From contig NZ_QVTD01000005.1 of the NCBI RefSeq assembly GCF_003429105.1, positions 1-64,000 on the forward strand: a DNA stretch of 64,000 nucleotides, read 5' to 3'. Below are positions 45,206-54,897 of the stretch, piece after piece; position 1 is the first letter of the stretch, and every line of letters starts with the position of its first letter. Position numbers and translations under genes: made by a program. The notes under the pieces are model-generated. The model was not told the origin of the DNA. It made no database searches and saw only the letters and a list, made by a program, of their open reading frames with translations. The DNA is from Peribacillus glennii. GTDB lineage: Bacteria; Bacillota; Bacilli; Bacillales; DSM-1321.

Positions 45206-45916
45206 ATGATGTCAGGCACTGCTGAAATTATCATTAGAACCATTACAGCTTTCATATCGCTATGGATCTTTGTACAGATTCTGGGCAGACAAACCATCGC
45301 CCATCGAAGTTATCACTTGTACATCGCCTCCATTACAGTCGGTACTATTGCGGGAAACCTGGCTTTTAACATACGGATTAAATTTCATTATTTTATTGTG
45401 TCTTTAATCATCCTGAGCCTGACCATTTTCATGCTGAATGCAATCCTGATGAAACATCGGCTGTACAGGAAATGGATTTCGGGCGAGCCCGCAATTTTAA
45501 TAGAAAAAGGCGCGATACAAGAAGCAAAAATGAAAAAAATCGGATTTACATTAGACATCTTAAACCAAGCACTGAGGGAAAAAGACATCTTTGATATCCA
45601 TGAAGTGGATTACGCAATCCTCGAGACGAACGGAATTTTATCAGTTCTAAAAAAATCCCAATACCGAAATGTTACGAAGAGAGATTTACATATTGAGACG
45701 TCTTCGGATCGAATGTTCCCCGTCGAATTGGTCATAGAGGGGGAAATTATTCAGGCAAATGCCGGTCATAAGGAATATGGCGAGCATTGGTTAATGACCG
45801 AGTTACAAAAGCGAAAATTGGAGCTATCTGAGGTTTGCTACGCGGTAGTAGGTACTAACGGCCAATTATATCTTGATTTATACCAGGATACCCGAGGCGG
45901 ATTGCATGATTCTTAA
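45206..45916 (+). CDS. DUF421-family membrane protein (YetF-like)
   Basis: A 236-residue protein: three N-terminal membrane segments (about 8-25, 38-55, 62-80) and a cytoplasmic DUF421 domain (from LYRKWISGEPAILIEKGAIQ) ending with CYAVVGTNGQLYLDLYQDT. B. subtilis has several such proteins (YetF, YdfR, YrbG, YkjA); family members are linked to spore properties and tetrad assembly, but the biochemical role is unknown. AGAAGGAG at 45193-45200 serves either ATG at 45206 or 45209. Confidence 0.85.
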   Translation: MMSGTAEIIIRTITAFISLWIFVQILGRQTIAHRSYHLYIASITVGTIAGNLAFNIRIKFHYFIVSLIILSLTIFMLNAILMKHRLYRKWISGEPAILIEKGAIQEAKMKKIGFTLDILNQALREKDIFDIHEVDYAILETNGILSVLKKSQYRNVTKRDLHIETSSDRMFPVELVIEGEIIQANAGHKEYGEHWLMTELQKRKLELSEVCYAVVGTNGQLYLDLYQDTRGGLHDS

Positions 45917-46126
45917 TTTAAGCATCATCCTCATCCCCAATTCTTCTCTTATTTCTGCAGCGGTAGAACCCACCTATCAAAAATGGCATACCTATATTTA
46001 TGGCGTCAGTTCCACTATGACAAGCGGCACCCGCCGATCATATGATAAAAAATGCCATTCATCGTCACTTACAATCGACCCTCATAAATCTTTAAGCGCT
46101 CTTTCGGTTTCCCTCCTCCTTTTTTA

Positions 46127-46155
46127 TCATGTATCTGCATACATAAACATACAAT
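46127..46155 (+). promoter_or_regulatory. Possible sigma-E promoter of the SleL-type gene
   Basis: CATACAAT at 46148-46155 is a perfect sigma-E -10 (CATACAHT); TCATGTA at 46127-46133 lies at 14 bp spacing and is a fair -35. Sigma-E control would fit a mother-cell-made spore lysin. Confidence 0.45.
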
Positions 46156-46216
46156 TGTTGTAGCGTTTACTGTAATTCCGTTTATTCAGGCATTACCCGA
46201 TAAGGAGGGAGAGCAG

Positions 46217-47503
46217 TTGCACATCCATGTCGTTAGGCAAAACGAGACGCTAGCCAGCATCGCGCAGTCATATAATGTCAGCGCAGATGAGATCAGAAGG
46301 GCCAATGAGCTGCCAAATCCAAACGATCTTGTTGTCGGGCAGGCGATGGTGATACCGATTTCAGGCAGCTATTATTATGTACAGCCCGGAGACACTCTCT
46401 GGTCCATCTCACAAAGGGTGGGTGTCCCCTACCAGGAGCTTGCAAGAGTTAACCGTATTTCGGCAGACCAGACCTTAACTGTCGGCTTCCGTCTTTATAT
46501 ACCGCCGCGTCCAAAAACCGATGCGGAGGTCAATGCATATGTGGAACCGAGGGGCACAAGTGTCAGTGCAAATCTTGTAACAAGCGCAAGGCGGGCGGCT
46601 CCATACCTTACGTACCTTGCTCCATTCAGTTTCCAGGCCCGCCGTGACGGGTCGTTAAAAGAGCCTCTTCTCAACGATTTTCCTGCAATTGCGAGACAAA
46701 ATAATGTGGTGCTGATGATGGTAATCACCAATCAGGAGGAGGACCAGTTCAGTGATGAACTGGGACGGATTATTCTTACCAATACAAATATCCAGAACAC
46801 ATTCCTTGATAATATTGTCAGGACTGCCCGCAGATATGGGTTTAGGGATATTCATTTTGATTTTGAATATTTACGGCCGGAGGATCGGGAAGCATATAAC
46901 CAATTTTTGCGCAAGGCAAAGGCTAGATTCAGAGAGCAAGGCTGGCTTTTGTCTACGGCCCTTGCCCCGAAGACCAGGGCCGATCAGCCAGGGCGCTGGT
47001 ATGAAGCCCATGATTACAGGGCACATGGCGAAATAGTCGATTTTGTCGTCATCATGACCTACGAGTGGGGCTACAGCGGCGGGCCAGCCATGGCAGTGTC
47101 TCCGATTGGCCCTGTTCGTAGGGTATTGGAGTATGCGATTACAGAAATGCCATCTTCAAAAATCATGATGGGGCAAAATCTATACGGATATGATTGGACG
47201 CTTCCTTTTGTCCAGGGTTCCCAGGCAAGGGCGGTCAGTCCCCAGCAGGCTATACAGATTGCAGCCCGCTACAACGTGCCCATCTTATACGACACCAATG
47301 CCCAGGCCCCCCATTTCAACTATACTGATGGGCAGGGCAGAAGGCATGCAGTGTGGTTTGAAGATGCCCGGTCGATACAGGCAAAATTTGATTTGATCAA
47401 GGAGCTGAAGCTGCGGGGAATCAGCTATTGGAAGCTAGGTTTGTCGTTTCCGCAAAACTGGCTTCTCATTACGGACAATTTCAATGTTAGAAAAAGGGCA
47501 TAG
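46217..47503 (+). CDS. Spore cortex glycosidase, SleL/YaaH type (LysM-LysM-GH18)
   Basis: A 428-residue protein without a signal peptide. Two LysM domains (HVVRQNETLASIAQSYNVSA, about 3-46; VQPGDTLWSISQRVGVPYQE, about 54-98) are followed by a GH18 domain with catalytic DIHFDFEYL (DxxxDxE) at about 219 and FVVIMTYEWGYSGG. Members act as N-acetylglucosaminidase or epimerase-like lysins on cortex fragments during germination. The start is TTG at 46217 after AAGGAGGG. B. subtilis has YaaH (SleL) and YdhD, YvbX as paralogs; this one is YaaH-like. Confidence 0.92.
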   Translation: MHIHVVRQNETLASIAQSYNVSADEIRRANELPNPNDLVVGQAMVIPISGSYYYVQPGDTLWSISQRVGVPYQELARVNRISADQTLTVGFRLYIPPRPKTDAEVNAYVEPRGTSVSANLVTSARRAAPYLTYLAPFSFQARRDGSLKEPLLNDFPAIARQNNVVLMMVITNQEEDQFSDELGRIILTNTNIQNTFLDNIVRTARRYGFRDIHFDFEYLRPEDREAYNQFLRKAKARFREQGWLLSTALAPKTRADQPGRWYEAHDYRAHGEIVDFVVIMTYEWGYSGGPAMAVSPIGPVRRVLEYAITEMPSSKIMMGQNLYGYDWTLPFVQGSQARAVSPQQAIQIAARYNVPILYDTNAQAPHFNYTDGQGRRHAVWFEDARSIQAKFDLIKELKLRGISYWKLGLSFPQNWLLITDNFNVRKRA

Positions 47504-47511
47504 ATATATGG

Positions 47512-47541
47512 GCAGGCTCCAAACACGGGGTCTGCTTTTTT
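47512..47541 (+). terminator. Terminator of the SleL-type gene
   Basis: GCAGGCTCC, loop AAACAC, GGGGTCTGC (two G-U pairs) then six T. Confidence 0.8.
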
Positions 47542-47736
47542 GACGGGTGACGCGGATTTTTTTATGAGGGACATTCCTCAAGCCCATCCTTCCTCAGGCG
47601 GAATCACGTGATCAACCTTTTCCGAGAATGCTATTATCCGGAAGGTCGTATCAATTACGGGCATCAGAGAAGGCCAATGGTTATCGAAACCTTCTCTAGA
47701 AGTTACAACTCAATAAACATGACGGGTACCGGAGCA

Positions 47737-48147
47737 TCAAGATTGATCGAGCAGCTTTTTCTCCAAATCATGGACGAGCGCTTTTCCCAGGCCGATATAG
47801 CTCTCAGGAAATTCGGCATCGGGATTCTTCGGTTCCTGAAATTGGTTGAAGGGTGCCGAAATATTGCCAATGATACCCTCATCATCTTTTTCATCCTGGT
47901 ATTGGTGCGCAAGTAAAAATGGCTTTAGCAATTGCACGGTGGCCCCGTCTGAATCCAATTGGCCATCTACGGCGCGAAAGGGGATTCGGAGAAATTGATA
48001 CCCGTCTGAATCATCTATTTTATAGTCAAAATAGCCATGATCGTATTCCCAGTTTCCAGAAATGGTGTAACCCATTGGCTTCATGTTCTCTTCAAGATCG
48101 AACAGCATGAAAGTTTTCCCTTCTAGCAACGAAGAAAGCTCAATCAT
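47737..48147 (-). CDS. yugN: YugN-like protein
   Basis: A 136-residue acidic soluble protein of the YugN-like family (MIELSSLLEGKTFMLFDLEE start, GNWEYDHGYFDYKID, FLRIPF). In B. subtilis yugN lies beside pgi, as here. Function unknown. AGGGGGG lies before the ATG. It starts the block of genes shared with B. subtilis from yugN to kapD. Confidence 0.88.
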   Translation of the reverse strand: MIELSSLLEGKTFMLFDLEENMKPMGYTISGNWEYDHGYFDYKIDDSDGYQFLRIPFRAVDGQLDSDGATVQLLKPFLLAHQYQDEKDDEGIIGNISAPFNQFQEPKNPDAEFPESYIGLGKALVHDLEKKLLDQS

Positions 48148-48215
48148 CAGAAACCCCCCTTTATTCCTCTAATTTATCTTAACCGCACCGGCAGAAAATC
48201 ATGCAGAGCTGGTGT

Positions 48216-48472
48216 TTTTCAACACATTCGAAGGAGTTATCAACACATCAAGGAAGGTTTTCAATATATTCTTGGAACGTATCAACAACTGGGGGCATAT
48301 TTCTTAAAATTCCCGATTATCCCCAGAATTTGTGCACAATATTGAAGAAAACACCGAATTTTATCAACAAATCCACAGGCAGTTTTTGGAACAATTCGGC
48401 ATTATCAACAATTAAATCTTATTTTTTTCGGATTTATTAGCAACAAACAAGACATTTCGCAATTTATCAACA
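48216..48472 (+). repeat. Array of DnaA-box-like 9-mers (TTATCAACA type)
   Basis: Eight same-strand 9-mers within 257 bp: TTTTCAACA 48216, TTATCAACA 48237, GTATCAACA 48279, TTATCCCCA 48317, TTATCAACA 48361, TTATCAACA 48402, TTAGCAACA 48437, TTATCAACA 48464. Each differs from the DnaA box TTATCCACA by one to three bases (the TTATCAACA form by one), and AATCCACA follows the 48361 copy. The spacing is 21-44 bp. No gene lies here. Confidence 0.55.
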
Positions 48473-48521
48473 AGTCAAAGTTGATTTAAAAATGTAGGAT
48501 TGCCGGCAGGACTTTACCGTG

Positions 48522-48560
48522 TAAAAAAACCTTGCAGATAAGATTCAGCAAGGTTTCTTT
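48522..48560 (-). terminator. Terminator of pgi
   Basis: On the minus strand AAACCTTGC, 12-nt loop, GCAAGGTTT, then TTTT. Confidence 0.85.
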
Positions 48561-48572
48561 GTCTATTATATT

Positions 48573-49925
48573 CTATTTTTCCAAACGCTTTTCAAGCTCT
48601 GCTTTCTTTTCTTCAAAGCCAGGCTTGCCTAAAAGCGCGAACATATTCACTTTATAGGCTTCCACACCAGGCTGGTCGAATGGATTCACTCCAAGTAAGT
48701 AGCCGCTCATCGCACATGCTTTTTCAAAGAAGTAGACAAGGTATCCAAACGTATAGGCATCCATTGCAGGAATGCTGACAATTAGGTTAGGCACCCCTCC
48801 ATCGGTGTGTGCAAGCAACGTACCTTCAAAAGCTTTGTTATTCACAAAGTCGACTGTTTGCCCAGCAAGATAGTTCAGGCCGTCCAAATCATTGTTTTCC
48901 TCTTCAATCGTCAATGCATGGCGGGCATTTTCCACTTTAATGACCGTTTCAAAAAGATCGCGGCGCCCTTCCTGTACATACTGGCCCAATGAATGCAGAT
49001 CGGTTGAGAAGTTTGCGGAAGAAGGATAAATGCCCTTTTGGTCCTTTCCTTCACTTTCGCCGAAAAGCTGCTTCCACCACTCGGCAAAATATTGAAGTCC
49101 CGGTTCATAATTAATCAGCATTTCTATTGTTTTGCCTTTATTGTAGAGTACATTTCTTACCGCGGCATATTGGTATGCCTGGTTTTCGGACAATTCCGAT
49201 TTGCTGAAGTCCTCCCTGGCCGCAGCAGCGCCTTCCATCATTTTATCAATGTCAGCCCCGCTTGCTGCTATCGGCAATAAGCCTACAGCAGTCAATACTG
49301 AGTATCGTCCGCCTACATCATCCGGAATCACGAATGTTTCATAGCCTTCGTCCGAAGCAAGTGTCTTAAGTGCTCCCCTTGCTTTGTCTGTTGTTGCGTA
49401 AATGCGTGTGCGGGCTTCTTCCGCTCCATATTTCTCTTCAAGCAGCTTGCGGAAAATCCGGAAAGCAAGGGCGGGTTCCGTCGTAGTTCCCGATTTGGAA
49501 ATCACATTGATGGAAAAGTCTTTTCCCTCCAATAAATCCATTAAATCCCTCATATATGTAGAACTGATATTGTTCCCCGCAAAAAGGACCTGAGGCGAGT
49601 TTCTTTTATCTTTTGGCAACACGTTATAAAAGCTGTGCTGAAGCATTTCAACTGCAGCACGTGCGCCCAGATAAGAGCCGCCGATGCCAATTACCAATAA
49701 AATATCAGAATCGTTCTGGATTTTCGCCGCGGCCTTTTTGATCCGTGAAAATTCTTCTTTATCATAATCGACAGGCAGGTCAATCCACCCTAAAAAGTCA
49801 CTGCCAGCACCTGTTTGTTCATGTAAGGAGTGGTGCGCTACCTTAACCGCATCCTGCAAATATGTAATTTCATGCTCGCCGAAAAAAGACATTGCTTTTG
49901 AATAATCGAAACGTACATGTGTCAT
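48573..49925 (-). CDS. pgi: Glucose-6-phosphate isomerase
   Basis: A 450-residue glycolytic enzyme converting glucose 6-phosphate and fructose 6-phosphate, the same length as B. subtilis Pgi. Signatures: [34 protein letters not shown], and [16 protein letters not shown] with catalytic Glu. The ATG at 49925 follows GGAGGAA by 6 nt. An upstream extension in the same frame has no site. Monocistronic, closed by a terminator. Confidence 0.97.
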   Translation of the reverse strand: MTHVRFDYSKAMSFFGEHEITYLQDAVKVAHHSLHEQTGAGSDFLGWIDLPVDYDKEEFSRIKKAAAKIQNDSDILLVIGIGGSYLGARAAVEMLQHSFYNVLPKDKRNSPQVLFAGNNISSTYMRDLMDLLEGKDFSINVISKSGTTTEPALAFRIFRKLLEEKYGAEEARTRIYATTDKARGALKTLASDEGYETFVIPDDVGGRYSVLTAVGLLPIAASGADIDKMMEGAAAAREDFSKSELSENQAYQYAAVRNVLYNKGKTIEMLINYEPGLQYFAEWWKQLFGESEGKDQKGIYPSSANFSTDLHSLGQYVQEGRRDLFETVIKVENARHALTIEEENNDLDGLNYLAGQTVDFVNNKAFEGTLLAHTDGGVPNLIVSIPAMDAYTFGYLVYFFEKACAMSGYLLGVNPFDQPGVEAYKVNMFALLGKPGFEEKKAELEKRLEK

Positions 49926-50107
49926 GTTAGTTCCTCCTCTTAAAGAATACCCTTTCACTTTAACGAAAGGCGGACAGATAATCAAGGTTTCCATCATATG
50001 TGAGCGTAATCAACCAATAAAGTTTGATTATATTTTTCGATTTCTCCGATTTTGATATTAATTTGTCCATTATAAACGTCATTTAGCCGAAGCCCATCCA
50101 TTCAGCA

Positions 50108-50140
50108 TAAAAACAGACTTGCCGTTATCCGGCAAGCCTT
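50108..50140 (-). terminator. Terminator of yugJ
   Basis: GGCTTGCCG, loop GATAA, CGGCAAGTC on the minus strand then TGTTTTT. Confidence 0.7.
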
Positions 50141-50153
50141 TTCCCATCCATGC

Positions 50154-51317
50154 TTATAGTGACGCCCGTAAAATCGCCAGCACATCTTCTCGATCTAGCT
50201 TTTTAAAGTTTCCGAATTCCCCGTTCACCATTGCCTTATCGGCCATTGTTTCAATTTGGGAATCATCGATATCATAATCGGAGAGGGTCGCCGGGGCACC
50301 CAGACTGCTCCAGAATTCACGGAGCTTTTCGATTCCTTCCAGTGCTGTTTCTTCATCCGTTTTTCCTTCCGGATTCACATTAAAGATTCTAACGGCCATT
50401 TGTTTAAAGCGGGCTGTGTCCTCTTTTAACACATGCTTCATCCAGTTCGGGAATAAAATAGCGAGTCCCCCGGCATGCGGAATATCATAAACAGCGGAAA
50501 CGGAATGTTCAATGTTATGGGTTGCCCAATCGCCGCGGTAACCCATTTGCAAGTAACCGTTTAACGCAATCGTTCCTGAATAAAGAATCGTTTCCCGAAG
50601 GTCGTAATTCTCAAGGTCTTCCAGAAGCTTTGGAGCTGTCTCCATAACGGTGACCAACAACGATTCACAGAAGCGATCCTGCAATGGTGCATGTGTCCGC
50701 GGGTGGAAATATTGTTCAAATACATGGCACATCATATCAACAATTCCATACACCGTCTGGTTTTGTGGAACGGTAAATGTGTTAACTGGATCCAATATGG
50801 AGAATTGCGGGAATACAAGCGGGCTTCCCCATCCATATTTTTCCTTAGTTTCCCAATTGGTGATGACAGAGCCGGAATTCATTTCAGATCCTGTAGCTGC
50901 AAGCGTCAGGACAGTCCCAAACGGCAATGCTGCTTGAACGGAAGCTTTTTTGATAACAAGATCCCATGGATCCCCTTCATATTTAGCGCCTGCTGCTATG
51001 GCTTTCGTACAATCGATGACGCTGCCGCCGCCAACCGCGAGGATAAAATCTATGTTTTCAGATTTACAGATGTCCGCTCCCTTTCGAACGGTTGAAATCC
51101 TTGGGTTTGGTTCAACGCCAGGCAGTTCATGGACATCCACATCGATTTCCTTCAGCTGTGCAATGACTTGGTCATATAGACCGCTCTTTTTTATACTGCC
51201 CCCTCCATAGACAAGAAGCACCTTTTTTCCGTATTGCGGAATTTCCTTCTTAAGTTGTTCGACTTGCCCTTTGCCAAACATTAATTTGGTGGGATTTTTA
51301 TATATAAAGTTTTGCAT
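50154..51317 (-). CDS. yugJ: Iron-containing alcohol dehydrogenase YugJ (butanol dehydrogenase-like)
   Basis: A 387-residue protein, the length of B. subtilis YugJ. NAD(P)-binding [13 protein letters not shown] (about 95-107), [13 protein letters not shown], and iron ligands in [30 protein letters not shown]. It oxidises or makes short-chain alcohols with NAD(P)H. The ATG at 51317 has AAAGGAGG at 8 nt. In B. subtilis it lies next to yuzA, as here. Transcribed divergently from yuzA. Confidence 0.93.
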   Translation of the reverse strand: MQNFIYKNPTKLMFGKGQVEQLKKEIPQYGKKVLLVYGGGSIKKSGLYDQVIAQLKEIDVDVHELPGVEPNPRISTVRKGADICKSENIDFILAVGGGSVIDCTKAIAAGAKYEGDPWDLVIKKASVQAALPFGTVLTLAATGSEMNSGSVITNWETKEKYGWGSPLVFPQFSILDPVNTFTVPQNQTVYGIVDMMCHVFEQYFHPRTHAPLQDRFCESLLVTVMETAPKLLEDLENYDLRETILYSGTIALNGYLQMGYRGDWATHNIEHSVSAVYDIPHAGGLAILFPNWMKHVLKEDTARFKQMAVRIFNVNPEGKTDEETALEGIEKLREFWSSLGAPATLSDYDIDDSQIETMADKAMVNGEFGNFKKLDREDVLAILRASL

Positions 51318-51579
51318 GATCTCTACCTCCTTTTTTTCATTATGACCTAATTCAGGGATTAATTTCAAAAAATGTGACTGCAGCTCTACAAGTTCAATTC
51401 AGGCTGGCCGCCAAAACTTTCGTTCATGTTTGAACATCTTTATCACACACTGCCCTTGGACAAATTATCAATGAATAATTCTTACATTCCATTAAAATAA
51501 ATCGAACTATTTGTTCTGTATATTAATTGTGCAGCAAATGCAACCTATATATGAACCATTTATAAAGGAGGTAATGAAG

Positions 51580-51813
51580 GTGAGTGGCATTCAAAGAACA
51601 GCGCTTGTCCTTACTATTATCGGAGCCATCAACTGGGGCCTTGTCGGTTTTTTTCAATTTGATTTAGTCGCTGCCATCTTTGGCGGACAGGATTCCGCGC
51701 TTTCCCGGATCATTTACGGCCTTGTGGGGATTGCAGGATTAATAAACCTGGGCCTGCTATTCGTGCCAAGCGAAGCAAGAGACGAACAAACTCAGGCAAA
51801 GCCATCCCGTTAG
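51580..51813 (+). CDS. yuzA: DUF378 membrane protein YuzA
   Basis: A 77-residue protein with two membrane segments and the DUF378 signature ALVLTIIGAINWGLVGFFQF followed by DLVAAIFGG. Function unknown. GGAGG at 51567-51571 is 8 nt before the GTG at 51580; an ATG at 51574 is only 2 nt away from it, too close. A perfect terminator follows. Confidence 0.88.
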   Translation: MSGIQRTALVLTIIGAINWGLVGFFQFDLVAAIFGGQDSALSRIIYGLVGIAGLINLGLLFVPSEARDEQTQAKPSR

Positions 51814-51816
51814 TAG

Positions 51817-51852
51817 AAAACCAGCCGGAAAAAACTGCCGGCTGGTTTTTTT
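51817..51852 (+). terminator. Terminator between yuzA and rocD
   Basis: AAACCAGCCGG, loop AAAAAACTG, CCGGCTGGTTT then TTTT; usable in both directions. Confidence 0.9.
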
Positions 51853-51864
51853 GGACGAATAAGT

Positions 51865-53064
51865 TTAAGCTAATACGTTTTGAATCCTTTCAATCGCCCA
51901 ATCAATTTCTTCCTTTGTAATGATTAACGGCGGTGCGAAGCGAATCACTGTATCATGGGTTTCTTTACACAATAATCCTTCTTCCTTTAGCGCCTCACAA
52001 TATTTTCTTGCCGGTTCCGATAATTCTATCCCGATAAATAAACCGCGGCCACGGACTTCCTTGATAGCCGGATTTTGGATTTGCTTCAATTTGCCGATAA
52101 AATACTCCCCAAGTTCAAGGGATCGGTCTGCAAGTTTTTCTTCGACCAGTACATCAAGGGAGGCAATCGATACCGCGCAAGCCATAGGATTTCCGCCGAA
52201 AGTTGAACCGTGCGACCCAGGGTTGAAGACACCCAGAATAGCCTTGTCGGCAACAACACAGGAAATCGGGAAAACTCCCCCGCCCAGCGCTTTTCCAAGA
52301 ATATACATATCAGGGCTGAATCCTTCCCACTCACAGGCAAACATTTTTCCTGAGCGGCCGAGCCCTGCCTGAATCTCATCGGCAATGAAAAGGACATTGT
52401 TTTCCTTGCAATGCTCGAAGGCCGCTTTCAGGAAGCCCTCTTCCGGTATCAGGATGCCGGCTTCCCCCTGGATGGGCTCGATCAGGAAGGCTGCAGTGTT
52501 CGGAGTGATAGCACCTTTCAAGGCTTCCAGATCCCCGTAAGGGATCAGTTTAATGCCGGAAAGCATCGGTCCGAAGCCTCGCTTGTATTCTTCATCGGAA
52601 GAAAGCGAAACAGCTGCCATGGTCCTTCCATGGAAGTTGCCTGTACAAGCGATAATTTCAGCTTTATCAGCAGGAATTCCCTTCACATCATATGCCCAGC
52701 GGCGCGCTGTTTTAATCGCTGTTTCCACAGCCTCCGCACCGGTATTCATAGGCAATGCCATTTCTTTGCCCGCCATTTTGCAAATCTTTTCGTACCATGG
52801 CCCGAGCTGATCGTTATGAAAGGCTCTGGATGTCAGGGTAACCCGGTCAGCCTGGTCCTTTAAGGCCTGGATAATCTTCGGGTGTCGGTGCCCTTGATTC
52901 ACGGCGGAATATGCGCTTAACATGTCCATGTATTTATTGCCTTCAGGATCTCTCACCCAAACTCCCTCAGCATCGGATATCACTATCGGCAACGGGTGAT
53001 AGTTATTGGCTCCATAACGTTCAGACTGTTCAATCAGTTGTTCAGATTTGGTGTTGGCTGGCAT
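51865..53064 (-). CDS. rocD: Ornithine--oxo-acid aminotransferase
   Basis: A 399-residue class-III PLP aminotransferase converting ornithine and 2-oxoglutarate to glutamate semialdehyde and glutamate in arginine catabolism. The PLP lysine is Lys258 in ILGKALGGG; other features are [28 protein letters not shown] and [24 protein letters not shown] precedes the ATG. In B. subtilis rocD is in the sigma-54 dependent rocDEF operon; here it stands alone between yuzA and yugI, and I do not see a -24/-12 promoter upstream. Confidence 0.95.
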   Translation of the reverse strand: MPANTKSEQLIEQSERYGANNYHPLPIVISDAEGVWVRDPEGNKYMDMLSAYSAVNQGHRHPKIIQALKDQADRVTLTSRAFHNDQLGPWYEKICKMAGKEMALPMNTGAEAVETAIKTARRWAYDVKGIPADKAEIIACTGNFHGRTMAAVSLSSDEEYKRGFGPMLSGIKLIPYGDLEALKGAITPNTAAFLIEPIQGEAGILIPEEGFLKAAFEHCKENNVLFIADEIQAGLGRSGKMFACEWEGFSPDMYILGKALGGGVFPISCVVADKAILGVFNPGSHGSTFGGNPMACAVSIASLDVLVEEKLADRSLELGEYFIGKLKQIQNPAIKEVRGRGLFIGIELSEPARKYCEALKEEGLLCKETHDTVIRFAPPLIITKEEIDWAIERIQNVLA

Positions 53065-53304
53065 AAGATTTCCTCCTGTTACGTTCTATCTTCATTATCC
53101 ATTCTACAGGGAAAACCAGGAATTTAATACAGATTCAGAGAAATCTTGTGCACTCCAATCCAGTCCAAAACGAGAAGCAATTTTGGAAATCTTCATTTGA
53201 CATCTCAGTATTCCGGCCATTACGTTAATTTTCACTTTATCTTGATCAATTTTGATTCACAAATTTGTCCAATCCATAAATCTCCTGCGTCATGCTACCG
53301 TATA

Positions 53305-53490
53305 TTATTTATAATCCCCCTCATTTATCCCAACGAGTTTATTTTTATTAAAATGTTTATTTACGAATCGGCACACAGTGGCTGCTTCTTCAACATTAAT
53401 GAAATGTCCTGCATCAGGTATTACATGGACTGTTGCTTGCGGAAAATCTTCTTCCTTGATTTTTATTCCAAATTCATGGGGGAAATGGAA
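53305..53490 (-). pseudogene. Alpha/beta hydrolase C-terminal remnant
   Basis: The minus-strand frame ends with FPQATVHVIPDAGHFINVEE followed by AATVCRFVNKHF, the typical C-terminal end of an alpha/beta hydrolase with the catalytic His in GHF. The rest of the hydrolase (nucleophile, acid) is absent; upstream the frame runs into an unrelated hairpin repeat. A truncated gene. Confidence 0.65.
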
Positions 53491-53562
53491 TATTTTAATA
53501 TAATTCCATTCAACTAACAAGACAAGATTATTGATGGTAGCCTCAATTTTGATAAATAAAAA

Positions 53563-53645
53563 AGCCGGCTTATGGTGGTTAGAAGCGAACCCAAAGCAAT
53601 CAACCATTACTTTTAGAGTTTCGCGGCAAAACCACTTTAGCCGAC
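53563..53645 (-). repeat. Long imperfect hairpin (83 nt) downstream of yugI
   Basis: AGCCGGCTTATGGTGGTT at the left pairs with AACCACTTTAGCCGAC at the right, with further pairing inside (AGCGAAC/GTTTCGC, CAAAG/CTTTT). On the minus strand it ends GCCGGC then TTTTTT, so it can terminate yugI. Its length and imperfect symmetry are more like a dispersed small repeat than an ordinary terminator. Confidence 0.55.
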
Positions 53646-53654
53646 TATCCATTA

Positions 53655-54059
53655 TTATTTTTTAATCAAGTCTTCACGCTGGGATTGGTCAATCCACTCT
53701 TGAAGCTTGTCTTTCAATGTGTTAAATCCTTCAGAACTATCGTTCATCGTCGTTTTTACAGCAGCCTGGCGCTTTTTAGGGGCCTTTTTAGCAGGCGCTT
53801 CGGTACGTTCCGGAGCTTCTTGTGTTGCACGGATGGACAAACCAATCTTCCCTGCCGCTTCATCTACGGAAAGAACTTTAACGTTTACTTCATCCCCGAC
53901 TTTTAAATGTTCATTGATATCCTTCACATATCCGTGGGTAATTTCAGAAATATGCACTAAACCTTGTGTGGATTCATCCAGGGCAACGAACGCACCGTAT
54001 GGCTGGATGCCTGTTACTTTACCAGTAACGACACTTCCAACTTCAAATTTTTCAGACAT
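53655..54059 (-). CDS. yugI: S1-domain RNA-binding protein YugI (general stress protein 13)
   Basis: A 134-residue protein: one S1 domain (VGSVVTGKVTGIQPYGAFVA to GLSIRA, about 7-78), a Lys/Ala/Pro-rich linker, and a C-terminal helix (FNTLKDKLQEWIDQSQRED). It is homologous to B. subtilis YugI/GSP13, which associates with ribosomes. The start ATG at 54059 follows AGGAGTG. In B. subtilis it is adjacent to alaT, as here after a decayed gene. Confidence 0.92.
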   Translation of the reverse strand: MSEKFEVGSVVTGKVTGIQPYGAFVALDESTQGLVHISEITHGYVKDINEHLKVGDEVNVKVLSVDEAAGKIGLSIRATQEAPERTEAPAKKAPKKRQAAVKTTMNDSSEGFNTLKDKLQEWIDQSQREDLIKK

Positions 54060-54215
54060 TGTAACACTCCTAATTAAATATTATTTTTCCTCTATACACG
54101 CAATAAAAAATTATATCATACTTCGACCGAATTATCAAAACCATTTTCCGCTACCGAATCCGTAATCTGCTCTTTCCTATAATGCCTCTTCCGTTTGTAT
54201 TGCATCCCTAAAAGA

Positions 54216-54256
54216 AAAAGAGGAAACCAAGCCTTGTAGGTTTTGTTTCCTCTTTT
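54216..54256 (-). terminator. Terminator hairpin
   Basis: AAAAGAGGAAAC and GTTTCCTCTTTT pair with a 17-nt loop; 29 bp past the end of the decayed gene at 54285. Confidence 0.75.
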
Positions 54257-54284
54257 CCAATCTTTTAAAACATATTCCGAACAT

Positions 54285-54640
54285 TTACTCGACAAACGAT
54301 GGGTAGGCTAATTTCCTATTTTCATAACCGTCCGGCAACTGGAACCCATTCTTCTTCAGCTTCTCATAATCTGCAAATACTTTCGTTGCTGTCTCCGTGT
54401 CAGGTCCGGATTCAATCAGGCTTTCCCAGCCGGGTCCTGGCCTGTAATTAGCTGAATGATCAGGAGCCCGGAAATGATGCCAACACCAAAATGCTGGCCG
54501 CATAGGAAAGGGGAACAAGCAGTAGGCGTTTCGGTTTGGCATCGCGGCCCACAGCATGAACTATTGACTTGGGTTTTATCTTTTAGGGCCCCATGTTTCT
54601 GGCACTCCTCAGCTTTCACAAATGCGGACTGTTTTTCTTT
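54285..54640 (-). pseudogene. Decayed gene of unknown family
   Basis: Two frames look like parts of one protein: an upper part with AEECQKHGALKDKTQVNSSC, CGPRCQTETPT and a hydrophobic helix QHFGVGIISGLLIIQLITGQ, and a lower part WESLIESGPDTETATKVFA then DYEKLKKNGFQLPDGYENRK and a stop at 54285. They join at about 54430 with a one-base shift. No ribosome binding site is seen for the upper part. It ends before a strong terminator, so it was once a gene. I do not recognise the family. Confidence 0.5.
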
Positions 54641-54897
54641 GGAAATTATGTATAAGAAGGGGGAGAAGTGGCTATAACAGGAATAAGACTTTCCAATAAC
54701 CAGATTTCTGGTTGCCTGAAAAACAATCGTAATCCATTTTTTGATTGTTTTTCGAGTATTCCCCCTTTTTTGGACAGGATTTCTGTTAATGCAGCTAGCA
54801 TACAATAAAGCTGCTGCTTTAAGGAATCCTGTTTTTTTATTTAGATAACCTCACAAATTGGCAATATTGTGCAGGCAAGTTAAAAAGCCGCGGATTC

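Noticed and set aside
45873-46163. 96-codon frame after the DUF421 gene
   Set aside because: It overlaps the DUF421 end and the probable sigma-E promoter and has no start signal.
47608-47916. 102-codon plus-strand frame
   Set aside because: Mostly antisense to yugN; no homology and no ribosome binding site.
53065-53304. Sigma-54 promoter before rocD as in B. subtilis rocDEF
   Set aside because: No TGGCAC-N5-TTGC pattern on the minus strand.
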